Assembly: GCA_900491605.1 (NCBI GenBank)
Contig: UESW01005011.1
Span: 339,543-403,542, forward strand
DNA length: 64,000 nt
DNA from: Calamus simplicifolius
Lineage: Eukaryota > Streptophyta > Magnoliopsida > Arecales > Arecaceae
Direction of reading: 5' to 3'
Shown: positions 24,677-37,600 of the stretch, one piece after another
Layout of the letters: each line of letters begins with the position of its first letter
How positions within the stretch are numbered: the stretch's first letter is position 1
Translations under genes and position numbers: made by a program
The notes under the pieces: generated by a model
What the model was told of the DNA's origin: nothing
The model's database searches: none
Seen by the model: only the letters and a program-made list of their open reading frames with translations

Positions 24677-26030
24677 CGTTGAAGATAATTAAGATGATGG
24701 TATTGAAGGTGCAGCATCGTCATGGTTGAAAAAGGACCGAACAATAGTTGAAAATAAAGACATGATAAAGATAAAAAAATCAATGATGAAGGCTGAAAAG
24801 AATGAGAAGAAACTAACGATTAAGGCTGGAATAGAGGAAGGTTGAATCTACGATGAAGGCCACCAATAAGTCGATAATGAAGGCCGAGAAAAAGTAGGCA
24901 AAAGCTTGACAATAAAGGCAAAAAAAAATCCTAGAGGTATGATACCATAAAGAAAAATAAAAATCTTGAAAATTTTATTATTTATATGAAAAATTTATAA
25001 TTTATTCTACTCTATATACAACTTTCTATTACACTAAATAAGAAAAAAAATATATATTATTTTCCTTAACTTTAGGAACAAATTATTGACCCTGATTTTC
25101 TTCACTAAACTTAGAAAGATTATTTACCCTAATTTTCTCCACTAAACTTGGAGAGATTATTGATCCTGATTTTTTTCATATTATTGATCCTGATTTTCTT
25201 CATGAAACTTTTTTAAAAATTCTTCTAATATTGTTCATCCAAGATTTCCTACAACTTGAATACTTTTTCAAATTATTTCTTTTTGGGTATATACTCTTAC
25301 AAATGTATTATTTTTTGATGTACACAATATTAGATATTTATAAGGGTATGCAAGCAAAATAAATAATTTATAAATGTATATAGATAAATAATAAATTTTG
25401 TAAGAGTATGCATATAATTTCATATATTTATAATGGTATACCTAGAAAGAATTCTAATAAAAATTGTGTATTAATGGAAATATTATTATAATACAATATT
25501 GGTATATTATACTATAAAACATTGTATTATAATAATTGCTTTACTAATATTATTATAGTATATTATTATCTTATTATGGTAATATAGAATAAATACAATA
25601 AAATATATATTATATAAAGGATATTTTAGTCATTTAATATTTCTGATCCATTGAATTGATCATCGATCACCATATTCCAGAATGCAAAAGTAAAACCCTT
25701 CTTGTGTCTCATCTTTGTTAGATGTTGTTCGGAGGTAGCAATACGCAATACACTTTTAAATCTTAAATGCACCTTCACGTTGAACTAATCGTTCCCTTAC
25801 CAATTACTCTCGTTCCTATAATTGCTTACTTTTTTGCCCCATCAACTTCGTTCTACCAATCATCTCCCTCTTCCTATTTGGTTATCTTCCTCTCTTTCTA
25901 TTGATAGATCTTACAAAATCCTCAAGTTATTTCCTACCAACTATCTACGCATCCCCTCTCCTTTCATCGATGGATCTTACAAAATCCTTAAAACCTTCCC
26001 TAGTAGATGATGTGGTGCGGCGAAATAGCG
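24677..26030. other. Gene-free AT-rich stretch, probable LTR remnant
   Basis: 24760-24930 repeats GATGAAGGC(T/C)-like phrases. 24960-25660 is very AT-rich with recurring TATAAGGGTATGCA-like phrases and may be the decayed LTR of the fragment at 24395-24676. 25790-26030 has a 33-base phrase around GATCTTACAAAATCCT present twice (about 25906 and 25973). No gene recognised. Confidence 0.4.
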
Positions 26031-26509
26031 TGTAAGACTTGATTTAAATATATTGATCACGATATCAATATATTTATTATGATCGATAATTACCTCCAGC
26101 CATTATTATTAATGGTTATCCGATGAGGGTAAGGAATCTGATCTTCCTTGAATCAACTGCACGGGATCTTGATCTTCCTTTCTTTAGGGATCTCGATTGA
26201 TCTTCCTCTTCTTCTCGATGGATCTTGATTGAGGTCTTCTAATCAATGAGCCATCGCATTCTGATGGTGTATGCCTTCAGGATGTGCTCTTGATCAGGGA
26301 CTCAATGCCAATGCCTCCGCTTATTAGGTTTCTCTTTCGATAACCATGTTGAAAACTTTAGGAAGGGTCCCTTTTTATACTCAATTCCTTCACCGCATGC
26401 TCCCATCAAGCAAGCATTCAAATATTAAAGGGGGGGCTGTTATCACTTTTTAATTGAAGAAACGCTAGTTAATAAAATAAGGACCATTAAAATAAGACGG
26501 GTTATTACA
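26031..26509 (-). repeat. Copia-2 3' LTR
   Basis: 479 bp, TG...CA ends. Preceded on the minus strand by CCAAGTGGAAGAA, the polypurine tract (plus-strand 26510-26522). Confidence 0.93.
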
Positions 26510-26801
26510 TTCTTCCACTTGGTTCGTATATTTTATCAACACTGAACAAGAAACTAAATACATGAATCATAGCGATAGGTCCTCTATAATTGAGTATTAT
26601 CTTCTATGTATTACAATGCATTCAATTTCTTTACCACTATTCCAAATGTGACAACATAACATAATGAATAAACCATATGTTTATTCAGAGTCCAAAAGAA
26701 AAGTTTGTCATTTCTCAAAAGTCATATAAATGTACACCTGAATGAGAAATAAACAAATGATTGAAATAAGAGTTTCTTTGTACAAATTGTTATCCATACA
26801 A

Positions 26802-29800
26802 TTATATCATGGAACCAACTCCCATTCTTATCACATGATCCTTAAACTTCTTAATTGGCATGCCTTTAGTCAAAGGATCAGCTATCATCAATTCAGTGCT
26901 AACGTGTTCTATGACCATTTTGTTCTCTTTAACACGTTCTCTTATGGCTAAATACTTAATGTCGATATGTTTACTTCGACTACCACTCTTATGGTTTTTA
27001 GCCAAAAATACAGAAGCTGAATTGTCACAGTACAGTTTAATTGGCCTAGTAATAGAGTCAACAATTCTAAGCTCTGAGATAAAACTTTCAACCATACACC
27101 TTGCGATGTAGCCTCAAAACAAGCAACGAACTCCGCTTCCATAGTAGAGATAGCAGTCAAAGTCTGCTTTGCACTCCTCCATGATATGGCTCCACCAGCT
27201 AACATAAATATAAATCCTGATGTTGATTTCCGAGAATCAACGCAGCCAGCAAAGTCCGAATCTGAGTAGCCCTTTATCTCCAAATGATCAGTTTGTCTAT
27301 ACATGAGCATGTAGTCCTTGGTCCCTTGAAGATACCTCATGACCTTTTTAGCAGCTCTCTAGTGGTCTAAACCTGGATTACTCTGATATCTTCCCAACAT
27401 TCCTACTGCAAATGCAATGTCAGGTCTTGTGCAAACCTGAGCATACATTAGGCTTCCAACAGCTGAAGCATATGGAATGTTGTGCATATGTTCCCGTTCA
27501 AGTTCATTTTTAGGGCACTGGTTCAAAGCAAACTTGTCACCCTTTACTATAGGTGCAACACTTGGTGAACAATTTTTCATCTGAAATCTCTCCAAGACTT
27601 TATTGATATAAGTTTCTTGAGACAATCCTAAAATGCCTCGAGATCTTTCTCTATGGATCTTAATGCCAATGACATAAGATGCTTCACTCATATCTTTCAT
27701 ATCAAAATTTTTGGAGAGAAATTGTTTCACCTCATATAGCAACCCTTTATCATTGGTTGCAAGTAGAATGTCATCCACATATAGGACCAAGAAATAAATT
27801 TTGCTCCCACTAACCTTCTGGTATATACATTGATCCATGATGTTTTCTTCAAAACCAAAGGAAGAGATCACATCATGAAATTTTAAATACCACTGACGTG
27901 AGGCTTGTTTCAATCCATATATAGATTTCTTAAGCTTGCAAACCAGATGCTCACCATCACCAGAGGAAAATCCTTCAGGCTGTTTCATGTAAACCTCTTC
28001 CTCTAGATCTCCATTAAGGAATGCGGTCTTCACATCCATTTGATGTAACTCAAAATCAAAATGAGCTACCAGTGCCATAATTATTCGGAGAGAGTCTTTC
28101 TTGGATACAGGAGAAAATGTCTCCGTGTAGTCGATTCTTCCCTCTGAGTGAATCCTTTGGCAACGAGTCTTGCTTTATATCTCTCAATGTTGCCTTGCGA
28201 GTCTTTCTTTATTTTGAAGATCCATCTACATCCAATGGCTTTTACACCATCAGGCAACTCAACAAGATCCCAGACTCGATTAGATGCCATAGATTCCATC
28301 TCGTCCTTCATGGCATTGAACCACAAGTTTGATTCCTTAGAACTCATGGCTTGTAAAACGTTTCAGGATCATTTTCGGCTCCAATGTTATAGTCAGATTC
28401 ATGTAGATACACAACATAATCACTAGGAACTGCTGATTTCTTTATTCTAGTTGATCTTCTCAATGTTGTGTCAATGACCTCTTGAGGAGTATCTTGCACA
28501 ACTGATTGTTGATGAACAACATGATCTTCTAGATTACCATCAGCTTGTGAAATCTCAATGACTGGTTGTTGGGCACTTAATTGAGTTTGAGGAGTGCTAT
28601 AAATAACAACCAATCCCTCACTTGAAGTGGAAGCTGAATAACTGAATGATCTTTCTCAGAAGAAGCCAAATACTGAGATTGATCACTCCACTGATCAAGT
28701 CATTCTCAAGAAATTTTGTATTTCTTGATTCCACAATCCTAGTGCTGTGAGATGGACAATAAAATCTATAACCCTTGGACTTCTCAGCATATCCAATAAA
28801 GTATCCACTAATAGTCCTTGGGTCTAGTTTCTTTTCTTGTGGATTATAGACTCTTACTTCAGATGGGCATCCCCAAACACATATATGTTGCAGACTTGGT
28901 TTCCAACCTTTAAATAACTCAAATGGCGTTTTGAAAACAGCCTTGGTTGGAACCCGATTCAATATATAGTAGCAGTTTTAAGAGCTTCAGTCCACAAGGA
29001 TTTAGGTAAGTTAGAGCTGACAATCATGCTCCTTACCATGTCCAATAATGTTCGGTTTCTCCTTTCAGCTACACCATTTTGGTCAGGAGACTCTGGCATG
29101 GTGTATTGTGCAACAATTCCATTTTCTTCAAGAAACCTAGCAAACGGACCAGGTACTTGTCCATTCTCAGTGTATCTACCATAATATTCTCCACCTCTAT
29201 CTGACCTCATGATTTTAATTTGCTTGTCGCATTGTTTCTCTACTTCTGTCTTAAATACCTTAAAGGCATCTAATGCTTCGTTCTTATTATGAAGTAGGTA
29301 GAGATACATATATCGTGAATAGTCATCAATAAATGAGATGAAGTATCTCTGACCATACGAATCCATATCTGGGCTACAGATATCCATATGTATGATCTCC
29401 AGTATTTCCGAACTTCTCTTGGCATTTTTCTTGGACTTGTTGGTTTGCTTTCCTTTTATGCAGTCCACACAAGTGTCAAAATCAGTAAAATCAAGAGTAT
29501 CAAGTACTCCATCTTTTACTAATCTTTTAATTCTCTCAATGGAGATATGACCTAATCTCCGATGCACAAAATAGAGAAATTCTCATTTATAACACATCTT
29601 TTCATACCAGTTTGGGCGTGCATCACATTATAGGTGGTATTATTTTTCAAATTAATTTGAAAAAGATTGTTTGACAATGTACCATTCCCAATAAGCTTAG
29701 ATTTATAAAATAAATCAACAGAGCTTTTATTAAAATTAAAGGAATATCCTACTGGTACAAGCCTTGACACTAAATCAAATTTCTAGAGAAACTTGGAATA

Positions 29801-30815
29801 TAAAATGTCTTTTCCAAATCCAAAACAAAACCAGAATGTAAAATAAGTCTGCACGTTCCAATTGCTTCCACATGTGAACCCATCTTGTTTCCTGAATAGA
29901 TGCTTTGTTCACTTCCCAATGGTTTCCTTTGATTTAGAAAACCCTGCAAGGTATTTAAAACATGGATTGTAGAACCAGAATCAATCCACCATGTGTTATG
30001 ACATATAACCAAATTGGATTCATGACATACGAATGAGGTTAGAGTACCTTTCTTGTCAAGCCAAGCTTTGAATTTGAGACAATCTTTCTTTATATGCCCT
30101 TTCTTCTTGCAAAAGAAGCACACTTGGATACTTTACCCTTTCCTTTGCGTTTGGCTTTGGGAGCTTTAGTCTTTCTCTGAGTGACTAAATGTGCACTTTC
30201 TCCCATTTCTAAAATCAGCCTCCCTTCCTCTTGAACACACATGGTCAGAAGTTCATTAATTGACCATTTGTCCTTATGTGTATTGTAAGATATTTTGAAG
30301 GGACTATATTGCTATGGGAGTGAGCTCAAAATAAAGTGCACCAAGAAAGATTCTGACATCTCAACCTCTAGGATTTCAACTGAGCCGCAATGTCCCTCAT
30401 CTTCATGATGTGCTCACGCACACCTCCAACCGTAGTGAGCTTCATTGATGATAATTTTGTCATTACGGTGCTAGCCATTGCCTTATCTGAAGACTCAAAT
30501 TATGCATCAATAGCCTTCAAAAGTTCCTTGACATTTTTGCACTCAGGAATTGAACCACGTATACTAGCAGAAATTTTAGTACGTATGAACATCATACTGA
30601 GGTGATTGGACCGTTCCCATCGTTCATACGCAGCAATCTCAGCCTGAGTGCTAGTAGATGTAACTAATGTGGTTCATCCTTCCTGATAGCATAGTCAATA
30701 TCCATGCACCCTAATTGAAGAAGAATTCTCTCCTTCCATAATTTATAATTATCACCACTTAAATCGGGAATGTCACATTTTATATCAGAAATATTAATAG
30801 GCAAAATAGCTGCAT
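26802..30815 (-). pseudogene. Copia-2 gag-pol, frameshifted
   Basis: Gag is recognisable from about 30812 down (DIPDLSGDNYKLWKERILL, then an in-frame stop near 30672). The frame 30123-29770 starts at the zinc knuckle CFFCKKKGHIKKDC and contains the protease site WWIDSGSTIHV. 29567-28959 has HRRLGHISIERI, then the integrase core with HMDIC, FIDDYSRYMYLYLL, DRGGEYYG and DQNGVAERRNRTLLDMVRS. The integrase C-terminus continues in a new frame at 28962-28618. RT spans 28347-27359 with WFNAMKDEMESM, HQMDVKTAFLNGDLEEEVYM, the catalytic LYVDDILLA and a final YASAVGSLMYA. RNase H follows at 27340-26802 with TMEAEFVACFEA and KHIDIKYLAIRERV. Frame changes near 29770, 28960, 28615, 28345, 28080, 27350 and 27000 disable it. 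Confidence 0.92.
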
Positions 30816-32193
30816 AAAAATAAAATCATATTCATGTAATTGAATTTGAGGCATATAACTTGATGTCATGTTTTACCAATGTAAACATGCAATAACATGA
30901 ATCAATAACATACAATAACTACCTATGGGCTAAGTTATTATACTCAAATAGACTCATTAGCTTAATGATGTGACTAACAAATTATATTCCTTTCTTAATT
31001 CCTGTGGGTAATTAAGAAAATAATTTATTATCGCATCCTAATTAATATATTAGTGCAACAAAAATTCCTGTGGATAAGATTCATTACATTAATATAATTA
31101 GTCACAATTAATGTCATCTAACCTTATGTGATCTTTGCAACTCAATATATAATTTTGATTAATCAAAGATGCTGTGGCTACTCCTCAATTAATCAACATC
31201 ATATTGATCACATGACATTATATGCATATAGATTAACCAATTTAGCATGATTATTAGGTAGTGATCTTAATCAACGTAACATTTCCAAATCAAGATCTGA
31301 GTTAGTCAAATTGGCCAGGCCAGTGAAAGAGAAGTGGGGGTCCCCCCGTTGCTTTCCTTAGGTCACGGAACCAATTAAGTAACCACAATCTCTTTACCTT
31401 TCTAGACACCAACTGACCAATCAGACCTTAAAAGGATTTGCACTGTGATTTTCACACTACCACCAAATTCATGCATAGAATAAATCTAGTATGCAGAACA
31501 GAAGATAACATTTCAATATCTATTTAATGAATTTTGAAATTATCATCTTAAGAAAAATTTTTGTTAATTAAAACACGTCTGGCCGTAGCTCATTATTCCC
31601 TTGGACCAGTCTATGCAAAACACCGTAGGCATAGAGACTCAGGAGGCGTATTTTAATACAAAAATTTAAACTCAAGAAACAATGAAAATAAATCATGTTA
31701 CATGATTTAATAAAACATTAAACAGATAATAAATGTATTTAAAATTCAACCAATCAGATTTTAAATCCCATGAGAGAACGGAAAGACCATAAGCGAGAAA
31801 AGAGAAAACCGAAAGTTTTCTCTCTTTTTTAATATGTCACCGCATGTGGTTATGGAAGCCACGTTTCCGCTGCATTTCTTTTCTTTAGTTTTTCTTTTCT
31901 TTAATGCTACGTTTTTTTCTTTTTCTTTCTTTAATGCTATCTCTTTAATACCAAAAAGAAATCCGAAACCTTTAATGCCAGAAAGAAATCTTTAATAAGA
32001 AAGAAAGAGGCCACGTTTTATTTCCACAAAAATCGGAATCTGAAATAGGTTTAATGGTTTCTGTCAATTCCATGAACAAAGATCAGAACTGATCGAAACC
32101 TGAGATCCGAAAAACTGAAAACGGAAAACACGCGGCATAAATTGCTTGAAAAGAGAAACTTGGATAGAAATCCTCACAGGCAAGGTTTTAAAA
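30816..32193 (-). other. Copia-2 leader between primer site and gag
   Basis: No coding content. 31290-31690 is related to the copia-3 leader at about 23200-23620 in opposite orientation, including the block with GGGGGTCC next to GCTTTCCTTAGG. 31850-32010 repeats TTTCTTTAATGC(T/C)A-like phrases. Confidence 0.6.
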
Positions 32194-32206
32194 AGCTCTG
32201 ATACCA
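32194..32206 (-). other. Copia-2 primer-binding site
   Basis: AGCTCTGATACCA on the plus strand, that is TGGTATCAGAGCT on the element strand, two bases from the 5' LTR. Complementary to initiator methionine tRNA. Confidence 0.9.
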
Positions 32207-32208
32207 AA

Positions 32209-32683
32209 TGTAAGACTTAATTTAAATATATTGATCATGATATCAATATATTTATTATGATCGATAATTACCTCCAGCCATTATTATTAATGGTCTATCC
32301 GATGAGGGTAAGGAATCCGATCTTCCTTGAATCAGCTGTACGGGATCTTGATCTTCCTTTCTTTAGGGATCTCGATTGATCTTCTCTTCTTCTCGATGGA
32401 TCTTGATTGAGGTCTTCTAATCAACGAGCCATCGCATTCTGATGGTGTATGCCTTCAGGATGTGCTCTTGATCAGGGACTCAATACCAATGCCTCCGCTT
32501 ATTAGGTTTCTCTTTCGATAACCATGTTGAAAACTTTAGGAAGGGTCCCTTTTTATACTCAATTCCTTCACGCATGCTCCCATCAAGCAAGCGTTCAAAT
32601 ATTAAAGGGGGGCTGTTATCACTTTTTAATTGAAGAAACTAGTTAATAAAATAAGGACCATTAAAATAAGACGGGTTATTACA
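32209..32683 (-). repeat. Copia-2 5' LTR
   Basis: 475 bp, TG...CA ends; the outer end abuts TAGCG at 32684-32688. Confidence 0.93.
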
Positions 32684-33059
32684 TAGCGTAAAATCCAATG
32701 AAAGAGAACAGTGCCAAGATAAAACATAAAGTTCAAATTTTTTTTCGAGACCAGCCATGCACATAATCCATTAAAATCGATTACTAAAGATACATTTATA
32801 TGGTTTAAAATGCAATCAGTCGCTGATATTTTTAATATTTAAAAAATAAAAGAGTACTATAGCAAAAGCCATAATAAATTATGTAATATAATATAAATTA
32901 TATTATATTATGATATGATATAATGATATTATGTTACATTATGTTGTATATATTATATTAGATGATTGCAATGTAATAGTGTAGATTATACAATACAATA
33001 TAATTATAATAATTATTTACTGTAAATAAAATTAGTTAAATATCCCTATAGATTAGGAG
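32684..33059. other. Gene-free AT-rich stretch
   Basis: No gene or terminal repeat. Very AT-rich with runs of TATTATAT-type sequence between 32880 and 33010. Confidence 0.4.
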
Positions 33060-33290
33060 AATCTGTTTGAATTTAAATTTCCTAAAATTAAGGGATTTGA
33101 TTAGATAGATTTCAGATTTAGAATGATTAAGTTTCCTATTCTTATCTTGTAATCATTCCCTAAAATTAAGGGATTTGATTAGATAGTTTCATATTTAGAA
33201 TGATTAAGTTTCCTATTCTTATCTTGTAATCTCCTATATATTTGATTGTACACTGAAAAGGTATGAATAAAAAATTTCAGCCTTCTACAA
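33060..33290 (+). mobile_element. LTR-like 3' fragment with a tandem duplication
   Basis: The phrase TAAAATTAAGGGATTTGATT...TATTCTTATCTTGTAATC occurs twice in tandem, at about 33085-33152 and 33160-33233. It is followed by CTCCTATATATTTG, GAATAAAA and a CTTCTACA end. The order TATA-like, AATAAA signal, CA end looks like the R/U5 part of a copia LTR. No partner LTR or target duplication found. Confidence 0.45.
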
Positions 33291-33850
33291 TAATGTTATC
33301 ATAATATAATGATTATAAAATATTATCATATATTTATGAGAAATAATATGATTTTTAGTTAATATATTATTGATTTTAAATATCAAAATAAATAATTTAT
33401 AAACTAAGGATATTTTATGATAAAAATTTTCATACAAGAAGAAAGCATTATGTAATATTTTTTTTATTGTCCTTTCACATTACAAAATCTTTTTATCGGT
33501 TTGATCACCCAATAGATGCTAAAATTTCACAACATTTGAAGAAGTGGTTATCAAATAGCAAACAACTTTTTGTTAACATCTCTGCTAGTGAAAGCTCTAT
33601 TTCCTAAAACTTGATAGAAAAAATATTTATTACATAAATTAAAGCTACATGGGGCCCAAAACCTCCATGGGAGGAGACGTGTTCAACGTAAAGACTTGAG
33701 TTCAATGATCTGAAAATTTCCTAGAATCCTAGGCATTAATTGCACCATTAGTGTTCTCATTATCTTCGTATCTTTTGTGTATCTGATATTATAGAAGGCA
33801 ATATCTTGTTCCACTAGATGTCAGATATCCTTTGAATGTTTAAAGAAATA
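33291..33850. other. Gene-free upstream flank of the NPF gene
   Basis: AT-rich, no recognisable gene or repeat boundary. Confidence 0.4.
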
Positions 33851-33904
33851 ACGTGTGCCCAATGCAATTAATTCCATTAAGCCACTTCTATAGGTGTATC
33901 CCCT

Positions 33905-33980
33905 TCTCCACCCTTATATATTTCACATCACGTGCTAATCCAGCTTTAGTATTCAAAAAACTCCCCTTATATATCCTCTT
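33905..33980 (+). promoter_or_regulatory. Candidate NPF promoter elements
   Basis: Two TATA-like boxes, CCTTATATATTT (about 33909) and CCTTATATATCC (about 33964), flank TCACGTGC (33926-33933), which holds the CACGTG G-box core. They lie 590-660 bp before the predicted start codon. That fits a transcript with a 5' leader intron ending at TGTAG (34563-34567), four bases before the ATG; a donor such as ATCATG|GTATAG near 34086 is possible. Transcription start and leader intron are inference. Confidence 0.35.
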
Positions 33981-34570
33981 ACCTAATGACTCTGGCCGAA
34001 AGTATAAGCATCACTCTTTTCTAATTTCATCTATTATTTGTCTTTGGTGTGGAAAGCTGGTTCTCCCTCAGCAACAATCCATCATGGTATAGTTTATGCA
34101 TATTTTATATATGTTCAACATGAATATGTATTGGCAAACCTTAAAACTTTTGTTGTTCTTTACGTAAGACTTGTCATTTGATTTCTATAATTGATTTGAA
34201 TATTTTATTATCATTTTGATTTTTCACATATTCAGAGTTTTGAATAATAAAAATATATTTACTTTGGTTTGATTTACAAAAGCATACAAAAGACTCTTAT
34301 GATTTAATGAAAATTGGGTTTTTTGGATTTGATTTTCTTAAGTACAGCACTTATGATTAAACAAAAGAAACAAGATTGATCTCATTTAATATTTGATTTT
34401 TTTTTTGTAGATTTATGTATTGAAGTTTCATGAAATAACAAATCGTCTCAATGCTCTTCATTGGAAATGTTCATCTTGTATCTTGTATTTGGGTGGATGC
34501 ATATCTATCTGTTTTTTTCAGTTTAAAACTCTTCTAAATCTTCTCTTCCTTCTTGACTATGGTGTAGGAA

Positions 34571-34664
34571 ATGCATATAGACCATGGTAAATATATGGAC
34601 TGGAGAGGGAGGGATGTGCAACCGAATAAGCATGGTGGGAAAAGAGCAGCTGTTATTGTCTGCC
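34571..34664 (+). CDS. NPF exon 1 (residues 1-31)
   Basis: Starts at the ATG in GGAAATGCATATAGACC; an in-frame TAG lies two codons upstream. Encodes the cytosolic N-terminus with WRGR and KHGG. Donor TGCC|GTGGGT at 34665; phase 1. Confidence 0.8.
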
Positions 34665-37600
34665 GTGGGTTCTTTACCTTCCTCTCCTTTGTTCATGATT
34701 TTTTAAGTAGTAATCAAATCATAAAATATCTATTAATAATTCCATGATTCTTTTTATTCCTTTTTTGTTTTCATGTAGTCTCAAAATAGAAATAGAAATT
34801 AAATGTTACTAAATATTCAAATATTAATTAAATCCTACAATATTTTATTGAACAACTAGGCCAGCCAATTTGAAATTTTGAGCAGGCCTTGCCAACGATT
34901 AACTTTCACTTGATCCAAAAATTATAAAATTTGGTTTGGTCACACTTATATGCTAAGAGAAATCTAGGATAGATCGATGGATTAGAATTTTACTGTGATG
35001 TTAGTTCAAAAGCATCGAAATGAGCATATTAATGATTTATATTTCTTATGATGATCATTTTGAGGTTGTGTGGTCTGAAAGTTAATTAACTTTGACTTGA
35101 TTGCTAACAAGTAGCTCATGCTCTAGACTCCATTGTAGATATAACAACTTAGGCCTAACCGAATATTAAAGTCCAAACAACAATTATTTTACCATTGGGG
35201 ACTAACCATTTGAGTCTATCCTTTATTCTTCTAACATTGATGGTGTCTTTGGATCCCATTTTAGGGTTTAAAAGCTGTCTATTTGATATCTTATTCTTGA
35301 ACGACAAATTTATAAGGATTAAAAGAATGATTTGGTCTATTTTATACTCACAACTACATTCAACTTTTAATAGGTCTATTTTGTACTGACAACTGCACTC
35401 AACTTTTAATATTACTATATTTTTGTCCTATTTATCAGAGAGATATTCTTAATTGCTTAAAAAAAATCTCTACGTCCTATTCTTGTTTTAATGAAACAAA
35501 TTAATAGTCCTTTAGTGGTTTTCACCGATCTAGAGGTGACTGAAATAAGGATGAATTATAAATTAGAATGCAAATAAAATAGATGTGAATGATACTTGCC
35601 TACTAGCAAGAAAGAAAGTAATTTTAACAAATTAGGTTATTCTCTACTTTTTTTTTCTTTTGACCTTGTTATAGATTTCAGAAGAGACACGTTATTTGTA
35701 GTCCCTTAGGATATTAATGACCACTAAACTAAGAAATAAATAATTCTCTGAAATCTTCTAATCTTTTTTATATTTCATTTACTCATTTTTAAAAGGTAAT
35801 TTTCAAATGTTACTTTCTTGGAAAATTGATTTTAAATTTCATTTGTGATTTTGCAAATAATTAGTTTGATTAATGATGTATTGTGCATACTAGCCAGAGC
35901 AACTAGATTAAATTCCATTCATATTTGGGTTTTTTGTAGATGATGGAATGAAATTAAATGATATAAAAAGAGAGAATAACTTTATCTTGTTTGGAAATTA
36001 CCATAAATAACTAGGATTCTTGAAGATGGATGTATACCAATTGGTAAAATTCTTTACTTACTAAAAAAGGAAGCGATGATTCAAGATGTCCAGGTACAAG
36101 ATATATGTTTTTTTGGTTGAAGCATCCTTTGGAGATAAAGTCCTTTGATTTTGATCCCAAAAATATTTGGGAAATTATTTTTATCGTAGTGGAATTTATA
36201 TCAAGAAACTTGAAAATATTGAAGTGATCATGTATTCCTTTCTGGCATCAAGCACAAGTTTTTCAAGGCATCCTAGCTAATAAATCCTAGCCCCTCCTTA
36301 TTTTAACAATAATTGAAAATGAGCTTTATCTATATGATGATTAGAATGAGTATGCTCCTTTTTGCTAGAATATCCTCATATTCCTCAACGAAGAATTTGA
36401 CTAAAACTACACCATATATAAATGAATTATGCTATAGTCTATTTTATATTATCCAAGATTTTGATTCAAATAAGGGTGCTTTAAGTTACAAACAACATCC
36501 TAGATAGCTAAACATTGCTAGCTCCTAAGGTCTATGATAGCATGATGCTTTACCCTTCTACATAACTATCTTATGTACAAGGATCTCAACTCAACTCATC
36601 TCATCTAAGCCTTTTCCCAACTACATAGGGTCGGCTACATGAATCTGCTTCCTCCACTCTACTCTATTCAGGACCAAGTCGATATTCAAATTACAAATAG
36701 TTATTTTTTTTAATTATTTGTGTTCATATTAGTTTAGGTCTACCTCTACCTCTATCCTTACCATGGATTAAAAGATCACTCTTTCTAACTGGAGCATCTA
36801 AAGGTTTACGTTGTATATGTCCAAACCATCATAATTATTTTTCTCTCATTTTATCTTCAATTGGAACTACTCCTATCATTTTTGTTATATATTTATTTCT
36901 AATTCTATTTTTGAAGTTTTACCGCATATCCATCTTAACATACGTATTTCTATTACAATTAATTTATTCACATGTTATTTCAATATTTTCAACGCTCTAT
37001 TCCATATAGCATAGCTGGCCTAATAGCGGTTTTATAGAATTTTTTTAATTTTTATAGGATACGCCGATCATAAAATACTTTCAAAGCACTCCTTCACTTA
37101 ATCCATCCTGCTTTAGCTCTATGATTCACATCTTATGTACAAGGATCATATATGGATAAATTTTAGACTAATTTTTTTTATTTTTATAAGACAATATTGT
37201 GAGCATACACTTAACAAGCATTAGATAGTCTTATAAGGCTTTTCCTTTTTTTTTTGCATATGATATTCTTATTATTTGAGTAAGATTAACTTAAAGTGAA
37301 ACTTATATATGCTTCAACAAATATGTCTTGAATTTTAATTAACTTAGTGTGGGTTCAGAATTTTGTTTGTCAGAATTAAACCTTGATGGATAGACATATG
37401 ATTTTATGATAGAATAAAAAATGATGTATTTAAAATCACACATATTATAAGATTTTATTATTTGATTAGATTCATGATTGTCACTAGAATCAAGACTCCT
37501 ACTATCAATTAGCTTTTTTTAGATTATAAAAATTTTTGTTAAGCAATTTGTGCATAAATGCTAGTTAAGAATGAAGACTTGCAAAAAAAATATCTATGAG

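Larger units (their letters stand above)
26031..32683 (-). mobile_element. Copia-2: complete-ended Ty1/copia element with perfect target duplication
   Basis: Two LTRs (26031-26509 and 32209-32683), both TGTAAGACTT...GGTTATTACA, bound the element. TAGCG flanks it on both sides (26026-26030 and 32684-32688), a perfect 5-bp target duplication. Read on the minus strand: 5' LTR, primer site TGGTATCAGAGCT, leader, gag, protease, integrase, RT, RNase H, the purine tract AAGTGGAAGAA, 3' LTR. By eye the LTRs differ at eight substitutions, all transitions, and five small indels over about 475 bp, so insertion is recent relative to copia-1. The coding region is nonetheless frameshifted. Confidence 0.95.
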